Of a DNA stretch of 64,000 nt, positions 8,449-16,593 are shown in pieces. How positions within the stretch are numbered: the first letter of the stretch is position 1; every line of letters begins with the position of its first letter. Origin of the DNA: an uncultured Candidatus Peregrinibacteria bacterium. GTDB lineage: Bacteria; Patescibacteriota; Gracilibacteria; Peribacterales; Peribacteraceae. The stretch lies in contig CAINVY010000013.1 in NCBI GenBank assembly GCA_903854335.1, positions 124,001 through 188,000 of the forward strand, in the 5' to 3' direction. A program made the translations under genes and the position numbers. Below the pieces are notes generated by a model that was given only the letters and a program-made list of their open reading frames with translations, was not told the DNA's origin and made no database searches.

Positions 8449-9534
8449 TTACTTCTCATCCGAATGAATCACTCCTCCGAAGTGCATCACCCACATCCCT
8501 GCCGCCATTCCCACACCGACATCGCTGAACTCGGGACTGAGGATATTCTCGGCGTGCGTCGGCGAGTTCATCCAGTCGATCATCACCTGCTTGGGATCCT
8601 TCTGGCCACGCGCGATATTCTCACCGACCATGAAGCGCTTGATGCAGAAGCACTGCACTTCGTAACTCGGATTGTAGTATCCCGAGTCCTGCATGCGGTC
8701 CTTGAGCGTCTGTCCGTCGGGACTCACGTGACTGAAGAAATTATTCTTGAACATTGCTTCCGCATACTTCTGCGCGGAGTTTGTGAGGAATGCGTCGGGA
8801 TGGAGAGGGGGGAGGCCATGCTTCATGCGTTCGGTATTCGCTGCATCGATCAGTTTCTTCTTCATCGCGGACACATCGGGTCGTTCGCTGGAGAAGACGG
8901 GAACCGAGGAAGGGGGCGTCGTCATGGTATTCACGCTGATGGTGCTTTGCTTGCTGGTGGAAGTCGTATCGTCGTCGGAAGGGCTCTCAGGGGAGTCGAT
9001 GTCGGAGAGTTCCGGCTGCTGGGTGACGCCCCCATCGTCGACCAATTTCTGGAGCACGGTCTGTGCGTCCTTTTGGCTCAACGTGAGATCTGATTGGAGG
9101 ATCGAAGCTTCTTCGGCGTTGCCGGCAAAGAGAGAATAGTGAGATGCGACTCCCGCATACGGAGCGACCCACGAGAACGGGCGGACGTCCTTGAAGGAGT
9201 AGGACGTGTGCGTGGTGAGGCCGAATGTCTGCGTCAACATCTTGAGAAATTCCCCGCGCGAGACCGGCAACGAGGGATGAAGATTCTGTTGATTATCCGC
9301 GGTGAGGATGCCGAGCTTCTCGGCGAGAATAAGATATTTTTCATTGGGTGCTCCCTTCGGGACATCAGCGAAATTTCCGCTGTTCTTCACCGGAGGAAGT
9401 ACCGGAGCGCGGATTTGCAGCAGGAGCTTCGCCGCCTGTCCTCGCGTAAGAGGATCCGCATCATTCCCCGAAGCCACGCCGATGCAGGTCAACGAGAGGA
9501 GACAGAGCACGATGGAGAAGACGGATCTCTGCAT
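8449..9534 (-). CDS. Exported SLH-like plus CAP-domain protein
   Basis: The 361-residue protein has a signal peptide (hydrophobic residues 5-21), then two SLH-like units (about 25-165; TRGQAAKLLLQ, FADVPKG, VSRGEFLKML, FKDVRPFSWVAPYAGVA), a Ser/Thr/Pro/Asp-rich linker (170-225) and a C-terminal CAP/SCP domain (230-355) with the marks NTERMKHGLPPL, FFSHVSPDGQTLKDRM, GENIARG and WMNSPTHAENIL. SLH units usually bind cell-wall polymers, so a surface location is likely; the CAP role is unknown. It opposes the ribosomal cluster and has its own promoter. Confidence 0.88.
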   Translation of the reverse strand: MQRSVFSIVLCLLSLTCIGVASGNDADPLTRGQAAKLLLQIRAPVLPPVKNSGNFADVPKGAPNEKYLILAEKLGILTADNQQNLHPSLPVSRGEFLKMLTQTFGLTTHTSYSFKDVRPFSWVAPYAGVASHYSLFAGNAEEASILQSDLTLSQKDAQTVLQKLVDDGGVTQQPELSDIDSPESPSDDDTTSTSKQSTISVNTMTTPPSSVPVFSSERPDVSAMKKKLIDAANTERMKHGLPPLHPDAFLTNSAQKYAEAMFKNNFFSHVSPDGQTLKDRMQDSGYYNPSYEVQCFCIKRFMVGENIARGQKDPKQVMIDWMNSPTHAENILSPEFSDVGVGMAAGMWVMHFGGVIHSDEK

Positions 9535-9557
9535 TAACGGTTATTGGTATCATGGTT

Positions 9558-9585
9558 ATTATACACCTTTTTCAATAATAGACAA
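9558..9585 (-). promoter_or_regulatory. Sigma70-type promoter of the SLH/CAP gene
   Basis: On the minus strand TTGTCT (9585-9580), a 16-base spacer and TATAAT (9563-9558) lie about 24 bases before the ATG at 9534. No Shine-Dalgarno sequence follows. Confidence 0.6.
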
Positions 9586-9660
9586 TAATCATGGTATACG
9601 AAAAATTGAGGTTATAAGGCGGTATTCGATACAAATTTCAGCATCATAAATCCGGAAACT

Positions 9661-10611
9661 TCATGGAAGTGGAGAAATGGTGACTCCGCCAAATTCCTGG
9701 ACCCAAGACGGGCCGTCAATGCCGATGCCGATCTGTTGGAACTTCGGGTTCAGAATATTCGCCCGATGTCCCGGCGATTGCATCCATGCCTTCATGACTT
9801 CATCTGCCGTCTCCTGGTTTTTGGCGATATTCTCTCCGTAGTAGATGCTGTAGTTGCACTGTGCGCAGGGAGCGCTCGACATGTAGCCTGAAGCCTTGAT
9901 CCGATCGGTCGGCGTCGTTCCTTCCGGGGAGATGTGGTCGAAATACTTTCTCTTGGTCAGATCCATGGCTTGATTCTGAGCCGCCTGCGTGAGATGTGTT
10001 TCCGTTTTCAGCGGAGGGAGATTGATCTTTGCCCGTTCCTGATTCACGAGATCGAGAATCCGTTTCTTCTGAGCGGCGAGGGCTGCGGGAGAGAGAGGCG
10101 GCGGATTGATGACTGTGATGGCGCCGAAATCTTCCACCCAGAAACGACCGGAGACGCCGACGCCGATGTCCTTGATGTTCGGGTTGAGAACGTTGGAACG
10201 GTCATCCTTGTTCTTGAGCATCTGGTTGATAGGTTGGGTTCCGTAGGCGAGATTCTCCGCGTAGACAGCTTTCCATCGACACGATGTACAGGGTTGCGTG
10301 AGGTAGCCGCTGGTAGTGAGGCGATCCTTGAGTGTCGCGCCTTCGGGCGTCGTGTGCGTGAAATACTGTCGCTTGTTCATGTCGTCCGCGAAGGCCTGCG
10401 CCGCGTTTGTGAGTTTCTGATCAAGGCGAAAGGGAGGGAGTTTGGCATTCGCACGTTCCCGATTCAGCAAGTCGATCAGCTGTTGTTGCTGCGAAAACGA
10501 TGTTGTCGCATCCGCCTGTTCGTACGTTCCGAAAGACAGCGCGAGGCACAGTGCGGTGGAGGAGACGAGGAGTGCTTGGAGCCGATGGTTGGAATGTGCG
10601 ACGGTTGTCAT
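9661..10611 (-). CDS. Exported protein with two CAP (SCP/PR-1-like) domains
   Basis: The 316-residue product begins with a signal peptide (MTTVAHSN then LLVSSTALCLALSFG, cleaved near ADA). Two CAP domains follow, about 40-165 and 185-316. Each has N(R/Q)ERA..KLPP, YF(T/D)H.(T/S)PEG.T..DR, (Y)AENLAYG or GENIAKN, and NPN/NPK before a terminal FG segment. The first copy is shortened and lacks the W(M)xSPGHRxNIL string that the second has. Earlier in-frame starts (10644, 10662) are possible but would precede the signal peptide. It may be co-transcribed with its CAP neighbour. Confidence 0.87.
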   Translation of the reverse strand: MTTVAHSNHRLQALLVSSTALCLALSFGTYEQADATTSFSQQQQLIDLLNRERANAKLPPFRLDQKLTNAAQAFADDMNKRQYFTHTTPEGATLKDRLTTSGYLTQPCTSCRWKAVYAENLAYGTQPINQMLKNKDDRSNVLNPNIKDIGVGVSGRFWVEDFGAITVINPPPLSPAALAAQKKRILDLVNQERAKINLPPLKTETHLTQAAQNQAMDLTKRKYFDHISPEGTTPTDRIKASGYMSSAPCAQCNYSIYYGENIAKNQETADEVMKAWMQSPGHRANILNPKFQQIGIGIDGPSWVQEFGGVTISPLP

Positions 10612-10795
10612 GGGGATTGGTGCGCACGCATGGTACATCCGCATATTTTCTTCCCCTGCCATTCCAAACAGACAATTTCCTCTTTTTCTTGTCGGATGAT
10701 GGGGTCTTTGAGGAGGCGGAAGGGGCAAGAGACTCCTCTCACGGACTTTTTCGATTTGACCGCCAGGCGCCGCGTCCGTAGAATCGCAGCCCATC

Positions 10796-11239
10796 ATGCT
10801 CCACACGCTGAAGCCCGCACCGGGATCGAAGAAAAAGCGCAAGCGCGTCGCGCGCGGCATCAGTGCAGGCGGAGGAATGACCGCAGGTCGTGGTACCAAA
10901 GGGCAGCATTCGCGTACCGGAAAGGGGCAGCGGTTCGGATTTGAAGGAGGCCAGATGCCTCTCCTTCGAAGACAGCCGAAGCTGGGCGGCTTCACGCATC
11001 CGCGCCGCGTGCACTATGAAATTCTGAATTTGGATATTTTGGAAGAGAAGCTTCCAGCCGGAACGTACGACGTGTCCGCCCTTCGCCGCGCACTGGTCGC
11101 GCGCACACAGCGGCCTCTGAAGATTCTCGCGGGGACGACTCTCACCAAGAAATTCGATCTCTCCGTGAATGCGGCTTCGAAGGGCGCCAAGGCAGCAGTT
11201 TTGAAGGCCGGCGGATCTCTCCAGATCGTGAAGCTTTAG
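10796..11239 (+). CDS. rplO: 50S ribosomal protein L15
   Basis: L15 is a late-assembly large-subunit protein. The Gly-rich N-terminus (LKPAPGSKKKRKRVARG, GGMTAGRGTKGQHSRTG) and FGFEGGQMPLLRRQPKLGGF are typical, and the 147-residue length is normal. It is the first gene after the non-ribosomal insertion and is followed by secY after three bases, the usual L15-SecY pair. Confidence 0.96.
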   Translation: MLHTLKPAPGSKKKRKRVARGISAGGGMTAGRGTKGQHSRTGKGQRFGFEGGQMPLLRRQPKLGGFTHPRRVHYEILNLDILEEKLPAGTYDVSALRRALVARTQRPLKILAGTTLTKKFDLSVNAASKGAKAAVLKAGGSLQIVKL

Positions 11240-11242
11240 TCC

Positions 11243-12520
11243 ATGCTCAAATATCTCAAGCAACTCTGGCATTCCGAAGATCTTCGTAAGCGCATTGTCT
11301 TCACGATCTTCCTGCTCTTCATCTACCGCGTGACGGCGCACATCACGGTGCCGGGAGCGGATGCGGTTGCGTTGAAAAAATTCCTCTCGACGCGCGGGGG
11401 GACGGATGCGATCGGTATATTCGCCGCTCTCACGGGAGGCGCCCTCGATCACTTCTCGATCGTGATGTTGGGACTCTCGCCGTACATCAACGCCTCCATC
11501 ATCATCCAGCTCTGCACCGTCGTCTTCCCAAAGCTCGAAGCATTGAGCAAGGAGGGCGTGCAGGGGCAGCAGGAGCTCAACCGCTACACGCGCTGGATTG
11601 CTTTCCCGCTCGCCTTCCTGCAGAGCTTCGGCTTCCTGCTCCTCCTCGGTCGCGGCGGCGTCCACATCGTTTCGACGGACTTTCCCGCCGTTCTCGCGCC
11701 GATGCTTTTCGTGACCGCGGGTTCGCTCTTCCTTATGTGGCTCGGTGAGATGATTACGGAGAAGGGGATCGGCAACGGCGTGTCATTGATCATTTTCACG
11801 GGCATCGTCTCGCGCATTCCCGCCACCGTCAGCTCGCTCCTGCTTGAGGGCGGTAGCAAGATGGGGGCATTCTCGTTCTTTGCCGTCGTCTCGGTTCTCT
11901 TGCTCATCGCCGTCGTGCTCTTCACGGATGCGCACCGCCTCATTCCGATCACCTACGCCAACCAGGGCGCGGGCCGCGGTGTCCAGGGATCGATCCCGAT
12001 TCGTCTCAACCAAGCCGGCATGATCCCGATCATCTTCGCGATCTCGCTCATCACGTTCCCGGCGATCCTCTCGCAGTTTCTGCGCAGCGCAACGCGGTTC
12101 CAGGGCATCGTCACCTTCATCGGGACGTACCTGAATTCGCAGAGTCCGAGCATCGCGTACATCGTGCTCTACTTCCTCCTCGTTCTCGCGTTCACGTTCT
12201 TCTACGTCTCGGTGACATTCAAGCCGCAGGAAGTGGCGGAGAACATCCAGAAGCGCGGCGGCTTCGTCCCCGGCGTGCGTCCGGGCCAGCAGACGGCCGT
12301 CCTCCTCCAGAAGACCAGCACGCGCCTCAATCTCTGGGGCGGCACCTTCCTCGGTATCGTCGCGGTCATCCCGCTCTTCTTCACGAAGTACACGACGCTC
12401 TCTTCCAGTGATCTGATTATCTCCGGCTCAGGGCTCATCATCGTAGTCGGTGTCGTGATGGAACTGATTCGCCAGATCAACGCGCAGATGCTTGCGCACG
12501 ACTACGACAAGTTGGTCTGA
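11243..12520 (+). CDS. secY: Preprotein translocase subunit SecY
   Basis: SecY is the protein-conducting channel of the inner membrane. The 425-residue product shows ten hydrophobic segments, the plug region after TM1 (HITVPGADA), LGLSPYINASIIIQL, MWLGEMITEKGIGNGVSLIIF, GSIPIRLNQAGMIPIIFA and the C-terminal FKPQEVAENIQKRGGFVPG(V)RPG cytoplasmic loop. SecE/SecG are not in the window. Confidence 0.97.
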   Translation: MLKYLKQLWHSEDLRKRIVFTIFLLFIYRVTAHITVPGADAVALKKFLSTRGGTDAIGIFAALTGGALDHFSIVMLGLSPYINASIIIQLCTVVFPKLEALSKEGVQGQQELNRYTRWIAFPLAFLQSFGFLLLLGRGGVHIVSTDFPAVLAPMLFVTAGSLFLMWLGEMITEKGIGNGVSLIIFTGIVSRIPATVSSLLLEGGSKMGAFSFFAVVSVLLLIAVVLFTDAHRLIPITYANQGAGRGVQGSIPIRLNQAGMIPIIFAISLITFPAILSQFLRSATRFQGIVTFIGTYLNSQSPSIAYIVLYFLLVLAFTFFYVSVTFKPQEVAENIQKRGGFVPGVRPGQQTAVLLQKTSTRLNLWGGTFLGIVAVIPLFFTKYTTLSSSDLIISGSGLIIVVGVVMELIRQINAQMLAHDYDKLV

Positions 12521-12549
12521 TCAGATTTCAAAGTTGAAGCATCCTTCTT

Positions 12550-12569
12550 AATTACTGTCGTAATTTTTT
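12550..12569 (+). terminator. Weak intrinsic terminator after secY
   Basis: AATTAC and GTAATT form a six-base-pair stem with a TGTC loop, followed by four further T residues. It lies 30 bases after the secY stop. The stem is AT-rich and short. Confidence 0.4.
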
Positions 12570-12636
12570 CGTGGGGGGGTGAGGATGGATGTCACTTCTT
12601 TTTTTCAGATCGACATTTACATTTTATGTAACTCTT

Positions 12637-12667
12637 GTCCTTCTTTCTCAGGGCGAGAAAGAAGGAC
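12637..12667. repeat. 13-bp perfect hairpin, shared with 51523-51553
   Basis: GTCCTTCTTTCTC pairs with GAGAAAGAAGGAC around a five-base loop (AGGGC here, GCCCT in the other copy). The loops are reverse complements, as expected for one element in opposite orientation. Confidence 0.75.
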
Positions 12668-12676
12668 GAAGAAAGC

Positions 12677-12698
12677 GCCTGCCTGCCGGCAGGCAGGC
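12677..12698. repeat. 22-bp palindrome, GCCTGCCTG type
   Basis: The palindrome reads GCCTGCCTGCC then GGCAGGCAGGC. Its 20-base core recurs at 56648-56667 in an unrelated intergenic region, so it is probably a genome-wide short palindrome. Confidence 0.8.
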
Positions 12699-13107
12699 TC
12701 CGCGCACCAATGCTAACGTCATCCGATCCTCGATTAAGGATATTCTTTCACTTAATCCACACCATTCGGAGCTATTCCGCCCCGTGGTGCGCGGCTCCGG
12801 CTTAATGTTTATGTATTGTTTTTGTTTCCGCGCGCCGTTGCTGTTACACGAGAACAGGTATTTGAAAGAAGAGGCAAGGCCCTGTGTCTGCCTACGGCAG
12901 ACACCAAGCCGTCGCGACGGCTGCGAAACCTTGGAGCAGCCGGAGCAGAGGCACAGGGCCGAATGATGAGCTTCGGCGCGCGAGCGTTTTCTTTCTCTCT
13001 TTCTTTGTCGCTCTGACAAAGAAAGAGAAGAACTCTGGAAAAGGTGATCTTTTGGCTCCTCGAAGAGTCTCTTGATTCTTCTCCCAACATTCCTCATCCT
13101 TTGCGGG

Positions 13108-13677
13108 ATGGATTTGTTACTGTTTGGCATCCAAGGTTCCGGCAAAGGCACGCAGGCGAAAAGGCTCGCCGCAGAGTTTGGCTTCGATATCTTCGAGGCG
13201 GGCGGGGAGCTGCGCAAGATTGCCGCGAGCGGATCGCCGCTTGGCGAGACGGTGAAGTCGTACATCGATGCCGGCAAGCTCGTGCCTCATGAGATCATCA
13301 TGCAGGTGGTGAAGGAGGCGATTGGAAAACGACCAAAGAGTCAGAAGATTCTCTTTGATGGCATCCCGAGGGATGCCGATCAGAAGAGAGATTTCGATGC
13401 GATTATGATGGAGGCGGGGAGGGACTTCCGCGGGATTCAGCTCCTGCTCGAACCGGAGGAGGGCGTGCAGCGCATCCTCGGTCGCGCGAAGATCGAGGGG
13501 AGGGCAGATGATGCAAATGAGGAAGTGATCCGTCGTCGCATGCAGACCTTTGTCGATAAGACGCTTCCGGTGATCGAGGCGTACGGCAAGGAGGGGAAGA
13601 TCGTGGCGATTGATGGAAGGGGAGAGATTGATGCGGTGTATGAGGAGATGAGGGGAGAAGTTCAAATGATGAAGTAA
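13108..13677 (+). CDS. adk: Adenylate kinase, short form
   Basis: Adenylate kinase interconverts ATP, AMP and ADP. The 189-residue product has the P-loop GIQGSGKGTQ (8-17), DGIPRDADQ (AMP-site loop) and the Arg-rich LID flank GRADDANEEVIRRRMQTF. The LID is reduced to a short loop with no zinc Cys, unlike the long form. The ATG at 13108 is chosen because the P-loop starts seven residues later; the upstream in-frame start at 13072 adds a non-homologous leader. It precedes map as in many ribosomal clusters. Confidence 0.92.
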   Translation: MDLLLFGIQGSGKGTQAKRLAAEFGFDIFEAGGELRKIAASGSPLGETVKSYIDAGKLVPHEIIMQVVKEAIGKRPKSQKILFDGIPRDADQKRDFDAIMMEAGRDFRGIQLLLEPEEGVQRILGRAKIEGRADDANEEVIRRRMQTFVDKTLPVIEAYGKEGKIVAIDGRGEIDAVYEEMRGEVQMMK

Positions 13678-13740
13678 CGGTGTCAACCTGAGCTCCGTCG
13701 AAGGGCGACACCGGTGGCCATTCTCTACTACAATCCCCTC

Positions 13741-14487
13741 ATGTCCCGTTTCCAGATATTCTCCGCCGAAGAGATTTTGAGCCTTCGAAAGGGTGGGGCG
13801 ATCTTGCGAGAGTGTCTGAAGGAAGTGGCGCGGCACACAGTAGAAGGGGTGACGACCGCCGATCTCAACCGCATTGCCGAAGCATTCATCCGCGCGCGCG
13901 GGGGAACGCCGGCCTTCCTGGGGTACCACGACTATCCCGCCTCTCTCTGCGTCTCGATCAATGAAGAGAGCGTCCACGGAATCCCTGGCCCAAGGAAAAT
14001 CGCCGATGGGGATATCGTCTCGCTCGATTGCGGGGTGCTGTTTGACGGTCTCAACACCGATGCCTGCATCAGCGTTCTCGTAGGAAACGTCGATCCTGCT
14101 GTCAGGAAACTCTCGGAGGTGACGGAGCGAGCGCTTGCGGCGGCCTGTGCCATCGTGCGTGCGGGCATCCGCGTGGGCGATATCTCTGCGTGCATCCAGG
14201 AGACGGTCGAGTCGCAGGGTTTTTTCTGCTTGCACGGCCTAACAGGCCACGGACTGGGAACGCATCTCCATCAATTCCCCGACATCCCCAATCTCGGTGA
14301 GAAGGGTACGGGGCCGGTCCTTCCGCCGAACACTTTGATTGCCATCGAGCCGATCACCTCCATCGGGACGCGGAATATTCGGCAAGAGGATGACGGATGG
14401 ACGATCTCTTCCGCAGATGACACCCCCGCGGCGCACTTCGAACACACGATTCTCGTGCTCCCCGAGAGAGGCGAGATCATCGTCTGA
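13741..14487 (+). CDS. map: Methionine aminopeptidase, type I
   Basis: Removes N-terminal Met from new proteins. The 248-residue protein has the pita-bread ligands: D in SLDCGVLFDGLNTDAC (two Asp), His in GHGLGTHLHQFPDIPN, Glu in IAIEPIT and the last Glu near FEHTILVL or PERGE. HGIPGPR (usual HGIPxxR) supports the family. The ATG at 13741 gives the normal start; an upstream in-frame start at 13714 adds nine residues. Confidence 0.95.
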   Translation: MSRFQIFSAEEILSLRKGGAILRECLKEVARHTVEGVTTADLNRIAEAFIRARGGTPAFLGYHDYPASLCVSINEESVHGIPGPRKIADGDIVSLDCGVLFDGLNTDACISVLVGNVDPAVRKLSEVTERALAAACAIVRAGIRVGDISACIQETVESQGFFCLHGLTGHGLGTHLHQFPDIPNLGEKGTGPVLPPNTLIAIEPITSIGTRNIRQEDDGWTISSADDTPAAHFEHTILVLPERGEIIV

Positions 14488-14623
14488 GCGACATATTATA
14501 ACACAATAATTTTTATAATTTTCAACATCAATTGTGTCCTTCGTAGGGAATTCCTGGGATCCAGGCTTGCTGATGCTTAAATCCCTCTGTAGGATCATTC
14601 GGCTCTTGACCCTCTGTTTATCT

Positions 14624-14914
14624 GTGTCTAAGGATGTAATTGAACTAATCGGGATCGTTGTGGAAGGTTATCCCAATGCAACGTTCAAAGTCCGTGTTAC
14701 CAGTGAACAGGCCAAAGACCACGAGCTTCTTTGCCACCTCGCGGGTCGTATGCGCGTCCATCGTGTCCGCATCCTCCCCGGAGACAAGGTGAAGATCGAA
14801 ATGACTCCGTACGATTTACAGAAGGGTCGCATTGTCTATCGCTTTCTCGCGGGACAACCCACCCAAGCTCAGCCCGTCGCACCCGCATCCGATTCTCCTT
14901 CTCAGCCTTCATGA
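14624..14914 (+). CDS. infA: Translation initiation factor IF-1 with Pro/Gln/Ser tail
   Basis: IF-1 blocks the A site during initiation. From the GTG at 14624 the product reads [54 protein letters not shown], a full OB fold of about 75 residues. About 20 additional residues rich in Pro, Gln, Ala and Ser follow; family members normally stop near 72. The GTG is preferred over an ATG at 14534 because homology begins there. It overlaps rpmJ by ATGA. Confidence 0.9.
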   Translation: MSKDVIELIGIVVEGYPNATFKVRVTSEQAKDHELLCHLAGRMRVHRVRILPGDKVKIEMTPYDLQKGRIVYRFLAGQPTQAQPVAPASDSPSQPS

Positions 14915-15039
14915 AAGTTCGTCCCTCCTGCAAACCGCGCTGTAAAGACTGTCGTCTCGTGCTTCGCCGCAACGGCAAAGGCAAAGTCGTACGTCGCATC
15001 GTTTGCAAGAATCCCCGTCACAAACAGCGCCAAGGCTGA
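14911..15039 (+). CDS. rpmJ: 50S ribosomal protein L36
   Basis: A 42-residue zinc-binding ribosomal protein: [33 protein letters not shown]. Ligands C11, C14, C32 and H37 are in place, so this is the zinc (C+) form. Its ATG overlaps the infA stop. It is too short for many gene callers, but the sequence is unmistakable. Confidence 0.95.
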   Translation: MKVRPSCKPRCKDCRLVLRRNGKGKVVRRIVCKNPRHKQRQG

Positions 15040-15053
15040 TTTCTCCCCTCCCT

Positions 15054-15434
15054 ATGCTTCGTATTTCAGGTGTCGTTCTGCCGGGTAAGAAACGCATTGA
15101 GATTTCCCTCACGGAAATCAAAGGCATCGGGCGCCCGCTCTCCCGTCGCCTCCTCACGGAATTGAGCATCGATTTCAATACGCATGCGGATGATCTTTCC
15201 GAGACGGAGCAGGCGAGACTTCGTGCCAGAGTGGAGAAGGAACTGACGGAAGGCGAGCTCATGCGCAAGATTTCCATGGATATCAAGCGTTTGCAGGATA
15301 TCGGCACGTGGCGCGGCTACCGTCATCGCCGCAAGTTGCCGGTGCGCGGACAAACCTCGCGACGCAATGCGCGCACGCGCAGAGGCAAGAAGAAGACCGG
15401 ACTCTCCGGTCGCACCGTTCTGACCAAGACGTAA
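15054..15434 (+). CDS. rpsM: 30S ribosomal protein S13
   Basis: S13 contacts the P-site tRNA and the large subunit. The 126-residue product starts MLRISGVVLPGKKRIEISLT, has GIGRPLSRRLL, DIKRLQDIGTWRGYRHRRKLPVRGQ (given here in part) and the basic tail TSRRNARTRRGKKKTG. The 14 bases between rpmJ and the ATG (15040-15053) are all pyrimidine. Confidence 0.96.
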   Translation: MLRISGVVLPGKKRIEISLTEIKGIGRPLSRRLLTELSIDFNTHADDLSETEQARLRARVEKELTEGELMRKISMDIKRLQDIGTWRGYRHRRKLPVRGQTSRRNARTRRGKKKTGLSGRTVLTKT

Positions 15435-15452
15435 ACGTTTCCCCTACTTTTC

Positions 15453-15890
15453 ATGGCTGACGAGAAAAAGACACCGGCAATCCTCGAGGCGTTGACGCCC
15501 GAAGAGAAGACGGCGCCCGTCCGACGCAAGAAGGTCAAGCGGTCGCTCACGCGCGCTCGCGTCTGTGTGCATGCGGGGGAGAACAATACGATCGTGACGT
15601 TCACGGATCCCCAGGGCAACGTCCTCGGATGGAGCTCTGCCGGTTCCGCGGGATTCAAGGGAACGCGAAAGTCCACGCCCTACGCGGCCAAGGTCGCGGC
15701 CGAAACTGCGAGCCTTAAGATGAAACCGTACGGCATCGAAACGGTGGATGTGGAGGTGAAGGGTCTCGGTCCGGGACGCGAGCAGGCGCTGCGTGGATTG
15801 CAGTCTTCCGGTTTCAACATCGAATCGATCATCGACACGACGCCCGTCGCACACGGTGGATGTCGTGCCCCTGCCCGACGCAGGGTGTAA
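15453..15890 (+). CDS. rpsK: 30S ribosomal protein S11
   Basis: S11 lines the platform near the E site. At 145 residues it has a 30-residue Lys-rich N-terminal lead before the core [62 protein letters not shown] and the C-terminal [18 protein letters not shown]. It sits between rpsM and rpsD in the alpha-operon order. Confidence 0.95.
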   Translation: MADEKKTPAILEALTPEEKTAPVRRKKVKRSLTRARVCVHAGENNTIVTFTDPQGNVLGWSSAGSAGFKGTRKSTPYAAKVAAETASLKMKPYGIETVDVEVKGLGPGREQALRGLQSSGFNIESIIDTTPVAHGGCRAPARRRV

Positions 15891-15921
15891 TTCCTTTTGC
15901 CTTCTCTTTCTTCTTTCCTTC

Positions 15922-16542
15922 ATGAAGTACACGGGTCCAAAAGCAAAGCGCGCGAGGCGTCACGGGATGAACCTGTACGGTACGGATAAGTACGACAAAA
16001 TCCTGCAGAGGAAGCCGTACGGTCCGGGCAAAGGTCCCAAGGACAACACCCGCATCAAGCTTTCTGAGTACGCGGTGCAGCTCAAGGAGAAGCAGAAAGT
16101 GCGCGATATGTACGGTCTCTCGGAGAAGCAGTTCCACAATTACTACCTGAGCGCATCCAAGGTATCGGGTCAGACGGGCGACGCGCTGAAGCGTCTGCTC
16201 GAGCAGAGGCTCGATAACGTGATCTATCGCGCGGGATTCGCCATGACACGCATGCAGGCCCGCCAGTTCGTCAGCCACGGCCACTTCATGGTCAAAGGCA
16301 GGCGCGTCACGGTTCCTTCGTACCAGGTCAAGCCCGGGGAAGAGATCGTGGCACGCGTCAGCAGCAAGGCCTCTGTGGTCTTCGTCCCCATTCTTGCGTC
16401 GCACGAGAAGTATCTTCCGCCCAGCTGGATCAAGGTCGATCCCGCGGCGATGAAGATCGAAATCGTCGCCATGCCCGATCCCACGCACGCCGAGCAGTCG
16501 ATCGAGATGCGTCAGATCGTTGAGTTTTACTCTCGCAACTAA
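15922..16542 (+). CDS. rpsD: 30S ribosomal protein S4
   Basis: S4 is a primary assembly protein and often the repressor of the alpha operon. The 206 residues include MKYTGPKAKRARRHG, KPYGPGKG, LKEKQKVRDMYGLSEKQFHNYY and the S4 RNA-binding domain LDNVIYRAGFAMTRMQARQ, VSHGHFMVKGRRVTVPSYQV. The zinc Cys cluster of C+ forms is absent. The 31-base leader 15891-15921 contains a single purine. Confidence 0.96.
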   Translation: MKYTGPKAKRARRHGMNLYGTDKYDKILQRKPYGPGKGPKDNTRIKLSEYAVQLKEKQKVRDMYGLSEKQFHNYYLSASKVSGQTGDALKRLLEQRLDNVIYRAGFAMTRMQARQFVSHGHFMVKGRRVTVPSYQVKPGEEIVARVSSKASVVFVPILASHEKYLPPSWIKVDPAAMKIEIVAMPDPTHAEQSIEMRQIVEFYSRN

Positions 16543-16593
16543 ATTTCTTTCCCAGGAGTTTTTCCTCCTGCGATTTCCCTTCCTCCCCTTTCT

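Larger units (their letters stand above)
12565..13040. repeat. Mosaic palindromic repeat island B
   Basis: A second gene-free block, between secY and adk. Bases 12637-12805 match island C (51409-51553) inverted, and 12907-13040 match island A inverted. It opens with TTTTCGTGGGGGG, the flank of the long hairpin in islands A and C. GGCCCTGTG (12878-12886) can pair with CACAGGGCC (12952-12960), enclosing smaller stems TGTCTGCC/GGCAGACA and CCAAG/CTTGG. No believable ORF is present. Confidence 0.7.

Noticed and set aside
7408-10795. A possible rpmD (L30) between rpsE and rplO
   Set aside because: No frame shows the short L30 pattern; L30 is missing in CPR bacteria, so the absence is expected.
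9661-10995. A 444-codon version of the double CAP protein
   Set aside because: The first 128 codons run over the rplO start region and give an unstructured Pro/Arg-rich lead; the signal peptide begins at 10611.
12589-13277. Several ORFs of 60-210 codons inside islands A, B and C
   Set aside because: They cross hairpins and palindromes, have no domain or promoter, and translate repeat words such as PAGRQ; they are better explained as repeat DNA.
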